Shown: piece after piece, positions 45,636 through 53,726 of the stretch
Position numbering within the stretch: the first letter of the stretch is position 1
Layout of the letters: each line of letters begins with the position of its first letter
DNA from: Bacteroidales bacterium
GTDB lineage: Bacteria; Bacteroidota; Bacteroidia; Bacteroidales; UBA1402
DNA length: 64,000 nt
Assembly (NCBI GenBank): GCA_021373135.1
Contig: JAJFTH010000006.1
Location: 62,001 to 126,000 of the forward strand
Direction of reading: 5' to 3'
The notes under the pieces: model-generated
The model's database searches: none
The model's input: only the letters and a program-made list of their open reading frames with translations
What the model was told of the DNA's origin: nothing
Made by a program: the position numbers and the translations under genes

Positions 45636-46287
45636 ATTTATTGAAAACCGAGTTGAAATTCTTTTCGACCTGACTTTCCAGCTCCAGGATGGAACACCCC
45701 AAGACCTTGGCAGCCCGTTCGTAAACAAACTTAATATCTTGTGTATTCTCATCCGTTTCAAAAAACATCCTGTCAACCGGACAAGCCAACAAGCCTTCCT
45801 CTTTGAACATAGTTCCGAATGAAAGATAAAACCCTTTTGTGATATATTGTCCTGTGACTTGCCTTTTACCTCTGAATCCGTGTATAATCCAGGCTGGAAC
45901 ACCTTGATGAGCCTTTTTTATCTCAAAAATTTCAGACATTGTACGTACCAGATGTAACAGGACAGGCTTTCTGATTTGTTCAGCCATCTTGACCTGGATT
46001 TCAAAAACGATCTTCTGTAAATCAAAAGGTACCGAAGAAGTTTTGTCCAATCCAATTTCTCCAATCAATAAGACCCGATGATCAGAAAAAAATGGATTCA
46101 AAGCAGGGATATCATTCACACACCAGAGCGAGGCATCACACGGATGAATTCCAAGGCTCAAAGATGCATTATCTTCATATTTGAGTATGGACGTCTGTAC
46201 GTCAATCAAAGAGGTCGCCTGAAGGTTAAAAAGCACTTTTCGGCCTGGCTGAATATGGAAATGATGACTATGTATATCAATCAGCAT
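45634..46287 (-). CDS. TatD family metal-dependent hydrolase
   Basis: This 217-residue protein has the TatD amidohydrolase motifs: DIHSHH at the N-terminus (first metal His pair), GEIGLDK (bridging Glu), LHLVR (His), IIHGFRGK (His) and FFETDEN (Asp). TatD proteins are 3'-exonucleases or DNases. This member is short (usual length ~260) and lacks part of the mid-region, so its substrate is uncertain. It is 14 bases downstream of yidD in the same run as rnpA and hemD. Confidence 0.87.
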   Translation of the reverse strand: MLIDIHSHHFHIQPGRKVLFNLQATSLIDVQTSILKYEDNASLSLGIHPCDASLWCVNDIPALNPFFSDHRVLLIGEIGLDKTSSVPFDLQKIVFEIQVKMAEQIRKPVLLHLVRTMSEIFEIKKAHQGVPAWIIHGFRGKRQVTGQYITKGFYLSFGTMFKEEGLLACPVDRMFFETDENTQDIKFVYERAAKVLGCSILELESQVEKNFNSVFNK

Positions 46288-46301
46288 CTTATCAATATTT
46301 A

Positions 46302-46523
46302 TCAGGGTACCGGATCATAACCATGACCACCCCAAGGATGACAACGCAAAATCCTTTTAAGCGCAAGCCATGCTCCTCTAAACGGTCCATATTTCTGAAT
46401 GGCCTCAACAGCATACTGGGAACAGGTAGGAATATATCTGCAAGAAGGATGGGTGTAAGGAGAAATGGCGTATTGATAAAATCTGATGATTCCCAGAAAC
46501 AACAACTTGAATATCCTGTTCAT
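46302..46523 (-). CDS. yidD: Membrane protein insertion efficiency factor YidD
   Basis: This 73-residue protein carries the YidD signature: [33 protein letters not shown], and [17 protein letters not shown]. It assists YidC-dependent membrane insertion and sits at the inner membrane through an amphipathic N-terminal helix. The start was set at 46523 ([13 protein letters not shown]), which gives the usual length. A longer frame to 46610 overlaps rnpA and adds residues atypical of the family. The rnpA-yidD order is conserved in many bacteria. Confidence 0.95.
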   Translation of the reverse strand: MNRIFKLLFLGIIRFYQYAISPYTHPSCRYIPTCSQYAVEAIQKYGPFRGAWLALKRILRCHPWGGHGYDPVP

Positions 46524-46555
46524 CGCAATGGTGAAAGATCTTAATAGATTTACGT

Positions 46556-46987
46556 TCAATTTTCTATTTTTGTATAGACAGTTCCATCTGTAGTATGTCC
46601 CAAAATCCATTTTCCTGCTTTGACCAAGGCTTCCTTCATCTTCTTTTCTACTCGCTGATAATCAATGACTTCCGGAGGTATCCAAATAAATGCCATCCGA
46701 ACGGAAACCCCTTGTGCCATCGCCTGCTCCAAAAGGGTCTGTTTATTTAACCGATAAGTCTCGCGTAAAAGTCTTTTCACGCGATTTCTATCGACCGCAT
46801 GTTTCAGTTTTTTTTTTGGAACACTCATCACCACCCGTATTTCAGAATGTTCAACAGCTTTATAAATCTGCATCACAACTCTTACCGGATACGACATGAA
46901 AGACTCGCCATCTTGAAAAAGTTCAGCAATCTGACTTTCACTGCAAAGCCGTTCTGTTTTAGGGAATTTAAATGGATGGTCAGCCAT
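46556..46987 (-). CDS. rnpA: Ribonuclease P protein component
   Basis: This 143-residue protein is the protein subunit of RNase P, which matures tRNA 5' ends. It has the basic RNR signature ([18 protein letters not shown]) and the N-terminal KTERLCSES segment with [15 protein letters not shown]. The start at 46987 ([10 protein letters not shown]) is preferred over an in-frame ATG at 47014, because the -7 element at 47012-47019 overlaps that codon. It lies between hemD and yidD without rpmH. Confidence 0.95.
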   Translation of the reverse strand: MADHPFKFPKTERLCSESQIAELFQDGESFMSYPVRVVMQIYKAVEHSEIRVVMSVPKKKLKHAVDRNRVKRLLRETYRLNKQTLLEQAMAQGVSVRMAFIWIPPEVIDYQRVEKKMKEALVKAGKWILGHTTDGTVYTKIEN

Positions 46988-46996
46988 AAAAATAGG

Positions 46997-47045
46997 AACA
47001 CGCTGTTTTCGCAAAGGTAGATATTCTACCGGAAAACAGCGTGTT
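46997..47045. repeat. Long palindrome overlapping the rnpA promoter
   Basis: Perfect 14-base outer arms (46997-47010 and 47032-47045, AACACGCTGTTTTC and its complement) enclose a second 6-base inverted repeat (GGTAGA 47016-47021 and TCTACC 47025-47030). The rnpA -7 element lies inside the loop. It may be an operator, or a terminator for hemD that also carries the rnpA promoter. An adjacent TTATAAAA/TTTTATAA repeat lies at 47044-47062. Confidence 0.75.
47012..47019 (-). promoter_or_regulatory. -7 element for rnpA inside a palindrome
   Basis: On the minus strand it reads TACCTTTG (TAnnTTTG), 25 bases upstream of the rnpA ATG at 46987. Confidence 0.5.
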
Positions 47046-47064
47046 ATAAAAAGGTTTTATAAAA

Positions 47065-47826
47065 TTAATTTTTTTTTGCCGCCTTGTGATTTTCCTTGAT
47101 GAACAAATCAATGGCAGCAGCCATGGAGGGAGCCTCTGCGGTCGGAGCCTCTACATCCAGGCGCAATCCTGCGTCACGGACAGCCTTTGCGGTAGTAGCA
47201 CCAAGACATCCAATGGCAATCTCACCTTGTTCGAAATTGGGGAAATTTTTTAACAACGAAGCGATTCCGGAAGGGCTGAAGAAAACCAACATATCATAGT
47301 CAAAGGGCTCTTCAGGTTTGAAATCATTGCTTACAGTACAGTACATAACCGCTTTCGTGTAATCTACGTTTTTTTCATCCAAACGGACGATCAAGTCATC
47401 TTTATGCACATCGGAAACTGGCACCAAAAATGTCTCACCTACATGCTTCTGGATTAAAAGGACCAAATCTTCCAGTTTACCGGTTGCTGTATGAAATATC
47501 TTTCGTTTGCGGTATATGATGTATTTCTGCAAATACAAAGCAACTTGCTCATTGATGCAAAAATATTTCATGGTTTCCGGAATGGATATTCTCATTTCTT
47601 CACACAAGCGGAAAAAATGATCTATAGCCGTGCGGGCTGTGAAAATTACAGCAGTGTGGTCTAAAATAGATACATGTTGTTGTCTGAATTCTTTAGCCAA
47701 AACTGGCTCCACCTTAATAAACGGACGGAAATCAATCTTTAAACCATATTTTTCAGCCATATCATAATAAGGAGACTTTTCAGTAGTCGGCTTAGGCTGA
47801 GACACTAACAAATTCTTGATTTTCAA
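47065..47826 (-). CDS. hemD: Uroporphyrinogen-III synthase
   Basis: This 253-residue protein matches the HemD family, which closes hydroxymethylbilane to uroporphyrinogen III in tetrapyrrole synthesis. The family is poorly conserved. Visible matches are an N-terminal LLVSQPKP, DHTAVIFTARTAIDHFF, and the C-terminal lobe VFFSPSGIASLLKNF with IGCLGATTAKAVRDAGL. It lies between the DUF4271 gene and rnpA, a gene order I recall from other Bacteroidales. An inverted repeat follows its stop codon. Confidence 0.88.
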   Translation of the reverse strand: MKIKNLLVSQPKPTTEKSPYYDMAEKYGLKIDFRPFIKVEPVLAKEFRQQHVSILDHTAVIFTARTAIDHFFRLCEEMRISIPETMKYFCINEQVALYLQKYIIYRKRKIFHTATGKLEDLVLLIQKHVGETFLVPVSDVHKDDLIVRLDEKNVDYTKAVMYCTVSNDFKPEEPFDYDMLVFFSPSGIASLLKNFPNFEQGEIAIGCLGATTAKAVRDAGLRLDVEAPTAEAPSMAAAIDLFIKENHKAAKKN

Positions 47827-47856
47827 AATCTTAAATTTTAAAAAATGGATGCACTA

Positions 47857-48741
47857 TCATATCAGAAATAAGCCCTTATAAAACAATAAAATAGGCAATA
47901 TTTCCAAGCCGCAAAGATACAAAATCAAATATAAAAAATCTCCAATTCTGACAGAAAAAATATCAACTGCATTGACCAACTGCCAGATTTTAGCTATAAT
48001 AATACTTACAATAATCCATGCATAGACAAAAGAAGCTTGCATGGGTATTCCCACTTCTGCAAAAATCAAGACAGGAAAAAGGATCAGGGCATAAAAAGAA
48101 ATCATGGTTTTATAAACAGTAATCCATTGTCTCGTTTGATATATATTGAAGAAAGTCATACCCACCATCCTGTACATGAAAAACTTTACAAAAAAGTACA
48201 AGAGTACATACACAAGATGTTTGAAAAAAAGCAGATTGTCTTGATCATAATTAACTTGCACTCCCTGAGAGTTTAATAGGATAGGAATCATCAATGCAAA
48301 AACAACAACACTGATAAGCCACAGAATTCCACGGAAAGAATGGCTTTGCCCTATTTCCTCTGAATGTTCCCTCCAGTCATCTTGAGCAAAAGATCCTTTA
48401 AAGGTTTTATGGATAAACTTTAAACTGTTCTTGATTAGAAAAGCCACAAGAACAATTTCCAAAAGCAAAACAATCAGAAGGATACTTTCTGACATGTTCC
48501 TATTTGAGCGAACGATGCCATCATGTTTGGGATAATACAGTGATTGTCTTTGGTGAAAAACCTGAATGGTGTCTTGAAGCCAAATCTTTGTATCCAGCAG
48601 AGGGGTAGTATTACCGGAATAATTCCATTCATTGAACATGAGTGCGGTTGAATCCGAATTTGCAGCATAGCTTGTCTGAGCAGTAGTGTCAATCCTTGTG
48701 AGCGTATCGGCTTCCATGATCTGGTTTTTTATACCCGGCAT
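47857..48741 (-). CDS. DUF4271 family integral membrane protein
   Basis: This 294-residue protein has a soluble Thr/Ser/Asp-rich N-terminal tail of about 100 residues and then seven or eight hydrophobic helices (SILLIVLLLEIVLVAFLI, GILWLISVVVFALMIPILL, HLVYVLLYFFVKFFMYRMV, TMISFYALILFPVLIFAEV and others). This matches the Bacteroidetes DUF4271 family. Its role is unknown. The start was set at 48741 because upstream sequence is occupied by the -7 element at 48754; an internal ATG at 48717 is an alternative. It is 30 bases upstream of hemD and probably co-transcribed with it. Confidence 0.82.
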   Translation of the reverse strand: MPGIKNQIMEADTLTRIDTTAQTSYAANSDSTALMFNEWNYSGNTTPLLDTKIWLQDTIQVFHQRQSLYYPKHDGIVRSNRNMSESILLIVLLLEIVLVAFLIKNSLKFIHKTFKGSFAQDDWREHSEEIGQSHSFRGILWLISVVVFALMIPILLNSQGVQVNYDQDNLLFFKHLVYVLLYFFVKFFMYRMVGMTFFNIYQTRQWITVYKTMISFYALILFPVLIFAEVGIPMQASFVYAWIIVSIIIAKIWQLVNAVDIFSVRIGDFLYLILYLCGLEILPILLFYKGLFLI

Positions 48742-48751
48742 TCTAAATTTT

Positions 48752-48785
48752 CGCAAAAATAAGCATTTCTTTTCGTATTTTTGCG
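48752..48785. promoter_or_regulatory. Bidirectional face-to-face promoter between DUF4271 and the epimerase gene
   Basis: A perfect 10-base inverted repeat (CGCAAAAATA 48752-48761 and TATTTTTGCG 48776-48785) contains a minus-strand -7 (48754-48761) and a plus-strand -7 (48776-48783). The two promoters overlap and could compete for polymerase. Confidence 0.6.
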
Positions 48786-48801
48786 CCTCATCAAGATTCT
48801 T

Positions 48802-49833
48802 ATGAAATCCGACACGCACAAATTGGTTTTCCTCACAGGCTGTACTGGCTTGGTCGGAGGACATTTTTTGGTTCACCTTTACCAGTCCGGATATCATATT
48901 CGTGCATTGGTTCGTTCCACTTCTTCCTTCGACCAACTTCGGCTGATTTGCGCCTTTTACAACCAATCCTTCGATGAATTGTATGATTCCGTAGAGTGGG
49001 TTTGTGGGGACACACTGGATTATGTCGGACTTTGCGAAATGATGGCAGGCGTTGAAGATGTTTATCATTGTGCCGCTGTCGTTTCTTTTAACAGCAAAAA
49101 TAGCAGGGAACTTCTCCGGACCAACATCCAGGGCACTTCAAACATGGTCGACGCCGCCTTGAAATGTGGCATCAAGCGGTTTTGTTTCATAAGCTCCATA
49201 GGAGCACTTGGTAATGCAAAAAAAGGGGACTTCGTCCATGAAAATACACCGCGAAAAAGTAATGGAGAATCTTCCGTCTATTCAGAAAGCAAATTCCGAT
49301 CCGAATTGGAGGTTTGGCGGGCCGGCAATGAAGGACTAAACACCGTCATTTTAAACCCGGGCATCATTCTCGGTCCCGGGACTCCGGATAAAGGAAGCCT
49401 GCTGTTGATTCAGGCCGGACGTAAAGGAATGCCTTTTTATACCAATGCGACAACCGGATATGTAGACGTTCGTGATGTTTGCCGGGCAGGAATTGAGCTC
49501 ATGGGAAAAAACATATTTGGAAAACATTTCATTCTGGTATCTGAAAACATGGATAACAAAGAGTTGTTTTCAATGATTGCTTCTGAATTCAACAAAAAGC
49601 CTCCCCGTTTTCTTGCAGGTAAAACCATACTTCATTTGGGTGCATTTTTATCAGAAATATATGGAATGATTTCAGGGAAAATGCCGCAACTGACCAGAGA
49701 GACTGTAGAGACAGCCCAAAATCCTCAGAAATATTCAAATCAACTGATTAAAAGCACACTGAATTTCAATTTTACGCCAATAAGTCAAACCATTCGGGAC
49801 ACCTGTGATTTTTTGAAAGAAAACAAGATATAG
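48802..49833 (+). CDS. NAD(P)-dependent epimerase/dehydratase (extended SDR)
   Basis: This 343-residue protein is an extended short-chain dehydrogenase. The Rossmann GxxGxxG appears in FLTGCTGLVGGHFL, and the catalytic YxxxK in YSESKFRSE, with the upstream Ser in FISSIGALG. The VILNPGIILGPGTPD region and the DVRDVCRAGIELM segment suit dihydroflavonol-reductase-like or sterol-dehydrogenase-like SDRs. The substrate is unknown. The start was set at 48802; seven codons upstream are open but lie within the expected transcription-start region. It is convergent with the GH65 gene. Confidence 0.88.
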   Translation: MKSDTHKLVFLTGCTGLVGGHFLVHLYQSGYHIRALVRSTSSFDQLRLICAFYNQSFDELYDSVEWVCGDTLDYVGLCEMMAGVEDVYHCAAVVSFNSKNSRELLRTNIQGTSNMVDAALKCGIKRFCFISSIGALGNAKKGDFVHENTPRKSNGESSVYSESKFRSELEVWRAGNEGLNTVILNPGIILGPGTPDKGSLLLIQAGRKGMPFYTNATTGYVDVRDVCRAGIELMGKNIFGKHFILVSENMDNKELFSMIASEFNKKPPRFLAGKTILHLGAFLSEIYGMISGKMPQLTRETVETAQNPQKYSNQLIKSTLNFNFTPISQTIRDTCDFLKENKI

Positions 49834-49887
49834 ATCTTTTAGGCTTTTCCCGGCAAACAGCGATGGAATCCGGAATGACCCTTTGCC

Positions 49888-51951
49888 TTAATATTTATTG
49901 TCAACCTCAAAGGTTTTCCCATCGATTCCAACACCCGTAATTGTAAGCTTTTTCCATTTTTCAGGCAATACCGATTTCTTTTGTACAATGCCGTCAGGAG
50001 TAATATTCAATCCGCCAAAACCCATGATAACGCTTTGCAATATTCCACCTGCCCCCGTCGCAAAATAGGGATTGGTGCCTCCTTTTGTTTCAGCAATCAC
50101 TCTAAAAGGTGGATTCAGGTTCGGCTCATAAGCCTCCTTAAACCATTGAAAAGCACGATCACGATCACCCAACCTGGCATACAACAAAGCAAAGATAGCT
50201 TGTGTCATGGTTGGAGTGTCGGCATCAGGTATCCGTTTGCTATAATACGCGAGATCGGTTCTTATTTGATTGGAATCTGAAATTTCATTTAAAGGATAAG
50301 CCAGCAAATTCACATCAGCCTGTTTAATTTCTTCTCCATGATAAGCGGCATGTTCTTTGGTCGTTCCGTCAGGTAGTTTAAGTATGGGTATATTCTGCGC
50401 GACCAATTCCCAGTCAGGATCGGCAGTGTATCCAAGCACTTTGGCCGCAAGGATTGCATGCTGCAGGTTTGCTTTTGCCGCGGCATTTGTGAAAGCATCG
50501 TTATCTACATTTTCAGCCCATTCGTCGGCAGCTACGACATTCTTGATATCATAACAACCCGGGCCGTTACGCTCTACCCTGCTTGCCCAGAAATCTGCTG
50601 TTGCGGAAAGTATCGGCCAGCCTTTTTCTTTGAGCCAGTTTTTATCCTGCACAACACAATAATAATTCCATGCAGCCCATGCGACACAAGCCGTAATATG
50701 GTGCTCAAACGGACCGGTAAGTGCCCATACGGGTGTTTCTTCCACTCCTGTTCCCGCACTTTCCCACGGGTACATAGCACCCTTAAATCCATGAGAGAAA
50801 GCATTGCGTTTTGCCGCCTCAAGTCTTTCAAACCGATATTCTATCAATGATTTGGCCATTTCCGGATGAAGCACCAAATAAACAGGGAACATCCATATTT
50901 CTGTATCCCAAAACACATGACCGTTGTAACCTAAGCCCGATAACCCCATCGGAGAAGGGGAGAATGAATTACCTTCACGGGCAAAGGAGTACAAATGATA
51001 CAACATGCTGTGTATATCTTGTTGCGATTGTGCATCGCCTTCAATCTGCAGGTCACTTTTCCACAAATCCGCCCATGCTTTTTTATGAAAATTGATCAAC
51101 CTGTCGCGTCCTTGCAATCTCGCAAAAACGGTCAAACGTTCTGCCTCATTTAGAGGGTCATCATGATGTGCGGACGATATGGAAGTCCCAACGATGCAAT
51201 AAGTGTAAGTTTGGCCTGTTTTTATGGCTTTGCTGAATTCCATCAGGTGCATGTTGTTGTCCCACATTTTATGGATGATGCGAGGTTCCTGTAAGTGGGC
51301 TTCCGTAAACAGAAAACAGGTTGAGGCACAAATCTGCAGCTTCCCTGTCGGGCTTTTTGCCGTAGAGGTAAGCAAACTGATTGTAGTGTGGGGGCGGTTT
51401 ATCTCGTTATAATAATTCTGAACATCGCGCAAAGCATCCGGAGCCTCCATGATGCTGGCTGTGTTGATGGTAATGTCCTTTTTTGCAGTCACCTTTACTT
51501 CCATAAGGACACAAAAAGGCAATTGACGGAGTGAATAATAGGTATATGTGACTCTTGCCTGATCTTCGTAGTCAAAAGAAGAGGTGAAAGCTGCAGATTT
51601 CATATCAAGCTCCTGGCTGAAATTCTTGACCGAACTTGCATTCATTTCTCTTCCATTAATATCAAATCTCATATTCAATAAATTGAAGCCGTTAAGAAAA
51701 TTGCTCACGCGCCCTCTCCCATATAAATCATAAGTTCCTGCAAGTATCACATCTTTTACTTTAAATGGTTCCGGCGATGAAACAATGCCGACCATACCAT
51801 TGGCTACTGTTATGCCATAATAATCAGACGGGTTTATTTTATTCGCTTGAATGACCCATGGATCTGTCTGTGCAAAAAGTTGCACGGATGTCAGGAAAAG
51901 AATAATCAATATCAGCGTCTTTACTGAAAGGGAGATTGAATAGTTTGTCAT
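49888..51951 (-). CDS. Secreted glycoside hydrolase family 65 protein (probable alpha-glucosidase)
   Basis: This 687-residue exported enzyme has a signal peptide (residues 1-28, ending QLFAQ), an N-terminal beta-sandwich and an (alpha/alpha)6 barrel. GH65 hallmarks are HVFWDTEIWMFP, GAMYPWESAGTGVEETP, VVAADEWAENVDNDAFTN (general acid E477), EEIKQADVNLLAYP and the ATGAGGILQ loop. E621 lies just before that loop and is a good candidate general base. The 144-residue spacing E477-E621 equals, as I recall, that in the kojibiose hydrolase of Flavobacterium johnsoniae, so a hydrolase is likelier than a phosphorylase. No promoter was found upstream, so it may be co-transcribed with susD. Confidence 0.83.
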   Translation of the reverse strand: MTNYSISLSVKTLILIILFLTSVQLFAQTDPWVIQANKINPSDYYGITVANGMVGIVSSPEPFKVKDVILAGTYDLYGRGRVSNFLNGFNLLNMRFDINGREMNASSVKNFSQELDMKSAAFTSSFDYEDQARVTYTYYSLRQLPFCVLMEVKVTAKKDITINTASIMEAPDALRDVQNYYNEINRPHTTISLLTSTAKSPTGKLQICASTCFLFTEAHLQEPRIIHKMWDNNMHLMEFSKAIKTGQTYTYCIVGTSISSAHHDDPLNEAERLTVFARLQGRDRLINFHKKAWADLWKSDLQIEGDAQSQQDIHSMLYHLYSFAREGNSFSPSPMGLSGLGYNGHVFWDTEIWMFPVYLVLHPEMAKSLIEYRFERLEAAKRNAFSHGFKGAMYPWESAGTGVEETPVWALTGPFEHHITACVAWAAWNYYCVVQDKNWLKEKGWPILSATADFWASRVERNGPGCYDIKNVVAADEWAENVDNDAFTNAAAKANLQHAILAAKVLGYTADPDWELVAQNIPILKLPDGTTKEHAAYHGEEIKQADVNLLAYPLNEISDSNQIRTDLAYYSKRIPDADTPTMTQAIFALLYARLGDRDRAFQWFKEAYEPNLNPPFRVIAETKGGTNPYFATGAGGILQSVIMGFGGLNITPDGIVQKKSVLPEKWKKLTITGVGIDGKTFEVDNKY

Positions 51952-52028
51952 TTCTTACTAAGATGATTAATAATATTGGTAAAGGATGATTGCTCTTTTT
52001 AAATTATTTCGAGAATTTTGTTTTTTAA

Positions 52029-52075
52029 TTTATGAGGTTGTTCAAAAGGAACTTCCTTCTGAGCAACCTCATAAA
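52029..52075. repeat. Hairpin between susD-like and GH65 genes
   Basis: Sixteen-base arms (52029-52044 and 52060-52075) pair with one G-U on the RNA. A small internal GGAA/TTCC pair lies in the loop. No T-run follows on the minus strand, so it is more likely an mRNA processing or stability element than a terminator. Confidence 0.5.
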
Positions 52076-52105
52076 AGTGAATCGTACCTGTTAGTACCTA
52101 AGACT

Positions 52106-52196
52106 ATTTAGAAGCTCTTCAAACAATGTTGAAAGATATAAACCACTCCAAAGATTTTAATTGAAAACAATTCATATTTGAGAGAGCTTTCTAAAT
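52106..52196. repeat. Imperfect inverted repeat abutting the susD-like stop codon
   Basis: ATTTAGAAGCTCTTCAAA (52106-52123) and the complement-like TTTGAGAGAGCTTTCTAAAT (52177-52196) pair with two small bulges across about 53 bases. The right arm ends one base before the stop codon. Confidence 0.45.
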
Positions 52197-53714
52197 TTAA
52201 TTATATCCATCATTTTGAATCAAGTTTTTATTGGCTCCAATTTGTTGACTGGGTATTGGAAACAAAGTCCTAAACGCCCCATTAGATGCAGCTTTCATGT
52301 CCCAGGCATCATCGTATTTTCCAAAACGAATCAAATCATTTCTTCTAAGAAGTTCCCATGCAAATTCGCGCCCACGTTCGTCAAGCAATATATCAAGGTT
52401 TATTGAAGGTAAGGCTCTTGCAGGATCATTTGCATCAAAAGCACGAGCCCTTACGGAGTTGACCAAATCCAAAGCTGTTGCACCCTTCGGATCGACGCCT
52501 CCACGAAGTATTGCTTCGGCTTTCATCAATACAATATCGGCAAAACGGAATATCGCAAAATCGTTATTGAGAAAATAGAGAGGTGCCGGGCCACCCGGAA
52601 TATACTTTAATACACGTACGCCATCTGTTTCCGAGGCGTTGTCCATACCTTCAGCTGTTGTATATTCAGGCGTAAAAATGAGGGGCGTAATTCCATCTCT
52701 ACAAAATAATTGTTCGCTATTCGGACCATATTGTTGCCCGACAAGAAAGATATAGTTGCGCTTATCCGTTGAAGTGAATTTTTCATAGAAACTCTTCGTT
52801 GTCGAATATCCATTCCAGCCACCACTTGTTAATCCAAACTGAGGCCCTTGATTGTAATGCAAAGTGTAAAATAGGATATAGAGACCCGCCCCCCATGTAC
52901 TGGTTTCGGAACTATTGCGGTAAACATAAATATTTTCAGGGCTATTATCATTATCCCATTTGAAGATGGATTGATAATCATCGGCAAGGTGGTAAGTGCC
53001 GTCATCAATAACCAGGTTGCAATATTGTATAGCCTTATCCCATTGTGCTGTTCCGGTAAAAACTTTTGCATTGAGATACAATTTAGCCAATAAAAAGTAT
53101 GCTGCATTTTTATTTACTCTGCCGTAATCACTGGTGGCAGGTAAAATTTCGGCAATTTCCTTTAATTCGCTTTCGATAAAATTGAATACTTCAATACGGG
53201 TATTGTTACTTGGTGGATTTGATGGATCGACAACGTCTGTTACAATAGGTACGTTCCCAAACATGTCAATCATGTTATAATAATGAAAGGCACGTACGAA
53301 CCTTGCTTCAGCAGCAATAATGTCAACATCGCCCCCTGTCAGATCCGAATTATGAAGTGCTTTGATAAAAAGATTGGCCTGGGCTATTCCTGAAGATAAA
53401 TCAGTATATGCACCATTAATTTCACTGTTGTCACTGGTCCATGTATGCTTGTGCAAATCTTGTAAAGCTGTTGATTTCCAGTCGCTTCCACGTGCCGGCA
53501 CGACCGCTTCATCCGTGCAGGGTTCGTTCACTACAAACAAACTGGCTAAATAGCAACCACTGGTAGCATAAACGCCCGATAAACCACATAATAAATCATT
53601 TTTCGTCAAATAAGCATTCTCATCAGTAAGTTGACTTAATGGATTCATCTCGAGATCAGTACAGCTTATGGTCGTTGTTATTGCCAAAAGCAATAAATAT
53701 AATATTTTTTTCAT
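52197..53714 (-). CDS. SusD/RagB-type glycan-binding lipoprotein
   Basis: This 505-residue protein is the surface lipoprotein lid of a SusCD nutrient transporter. A lipoprotein signal peptide (MKKILYLLLLAITTTISC, lipid-modified Cys18) precedes the helical TPR-rich SusD fold. Recognisable segments are EARFVRAFHYYNMIDMFGNVPIVTD, NAAYFLLAKLYLNAKVF and, near the C-terminus, LDERGREFAWELLRRNDLIRFGK. The C-terminal IPSQQIGANKNLIQNDGYN is the classical SusD ending. The start was set at the Met nearest the signal peptide; one three codons earlier is possible. It follows the SusC gene by 12 bases. Confidence 0.96.
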   Translation of the reverse strand: MKKILYLLLLAITTTISCTDLEMNPLSQLTDENAYLTKNDLLCGLSGVYATSGCYLASLFVVNEPCTDEAVVPARGSDWKSTALQDLHKHTWTSDNSEINGAYTDLSSGIAQANLFIKALHNSDLTGGDVDIIAAEARFVRAFHYYNMIDMFGNVPIVTDVVDPSNPPSNNTRIEVFNFIESELKEIAEILPATSDYGRVNKNAAYFLLAKLYLNAKVFTGTAQWDKAIQYCNLVIDDGTYHLADDYQSIFKWDNDNSPENIYVYRNSSETSTWGAGLYILFYTLHYNQGPQFGLTSGGWNGYSTTKSFYEKFTSTDKRNYIFLVGQQYGPNSEQLFCRDGITPLIFTPEYTTAEGMDNASETDGVRVLKYIPGGPAPLYFLNNDFAIFRFADIVLMKAEAILRGGVDPKGATALDLVNSVRARAFDANDPARALPSINLDILLDERGREFAWELLRRNDLIRFGKYDDAWDMKAASNGAFRTLFPIPSQQIGANKNLIQNDGYN

Positions 53715-53726
53715 AATGCTCATTTA

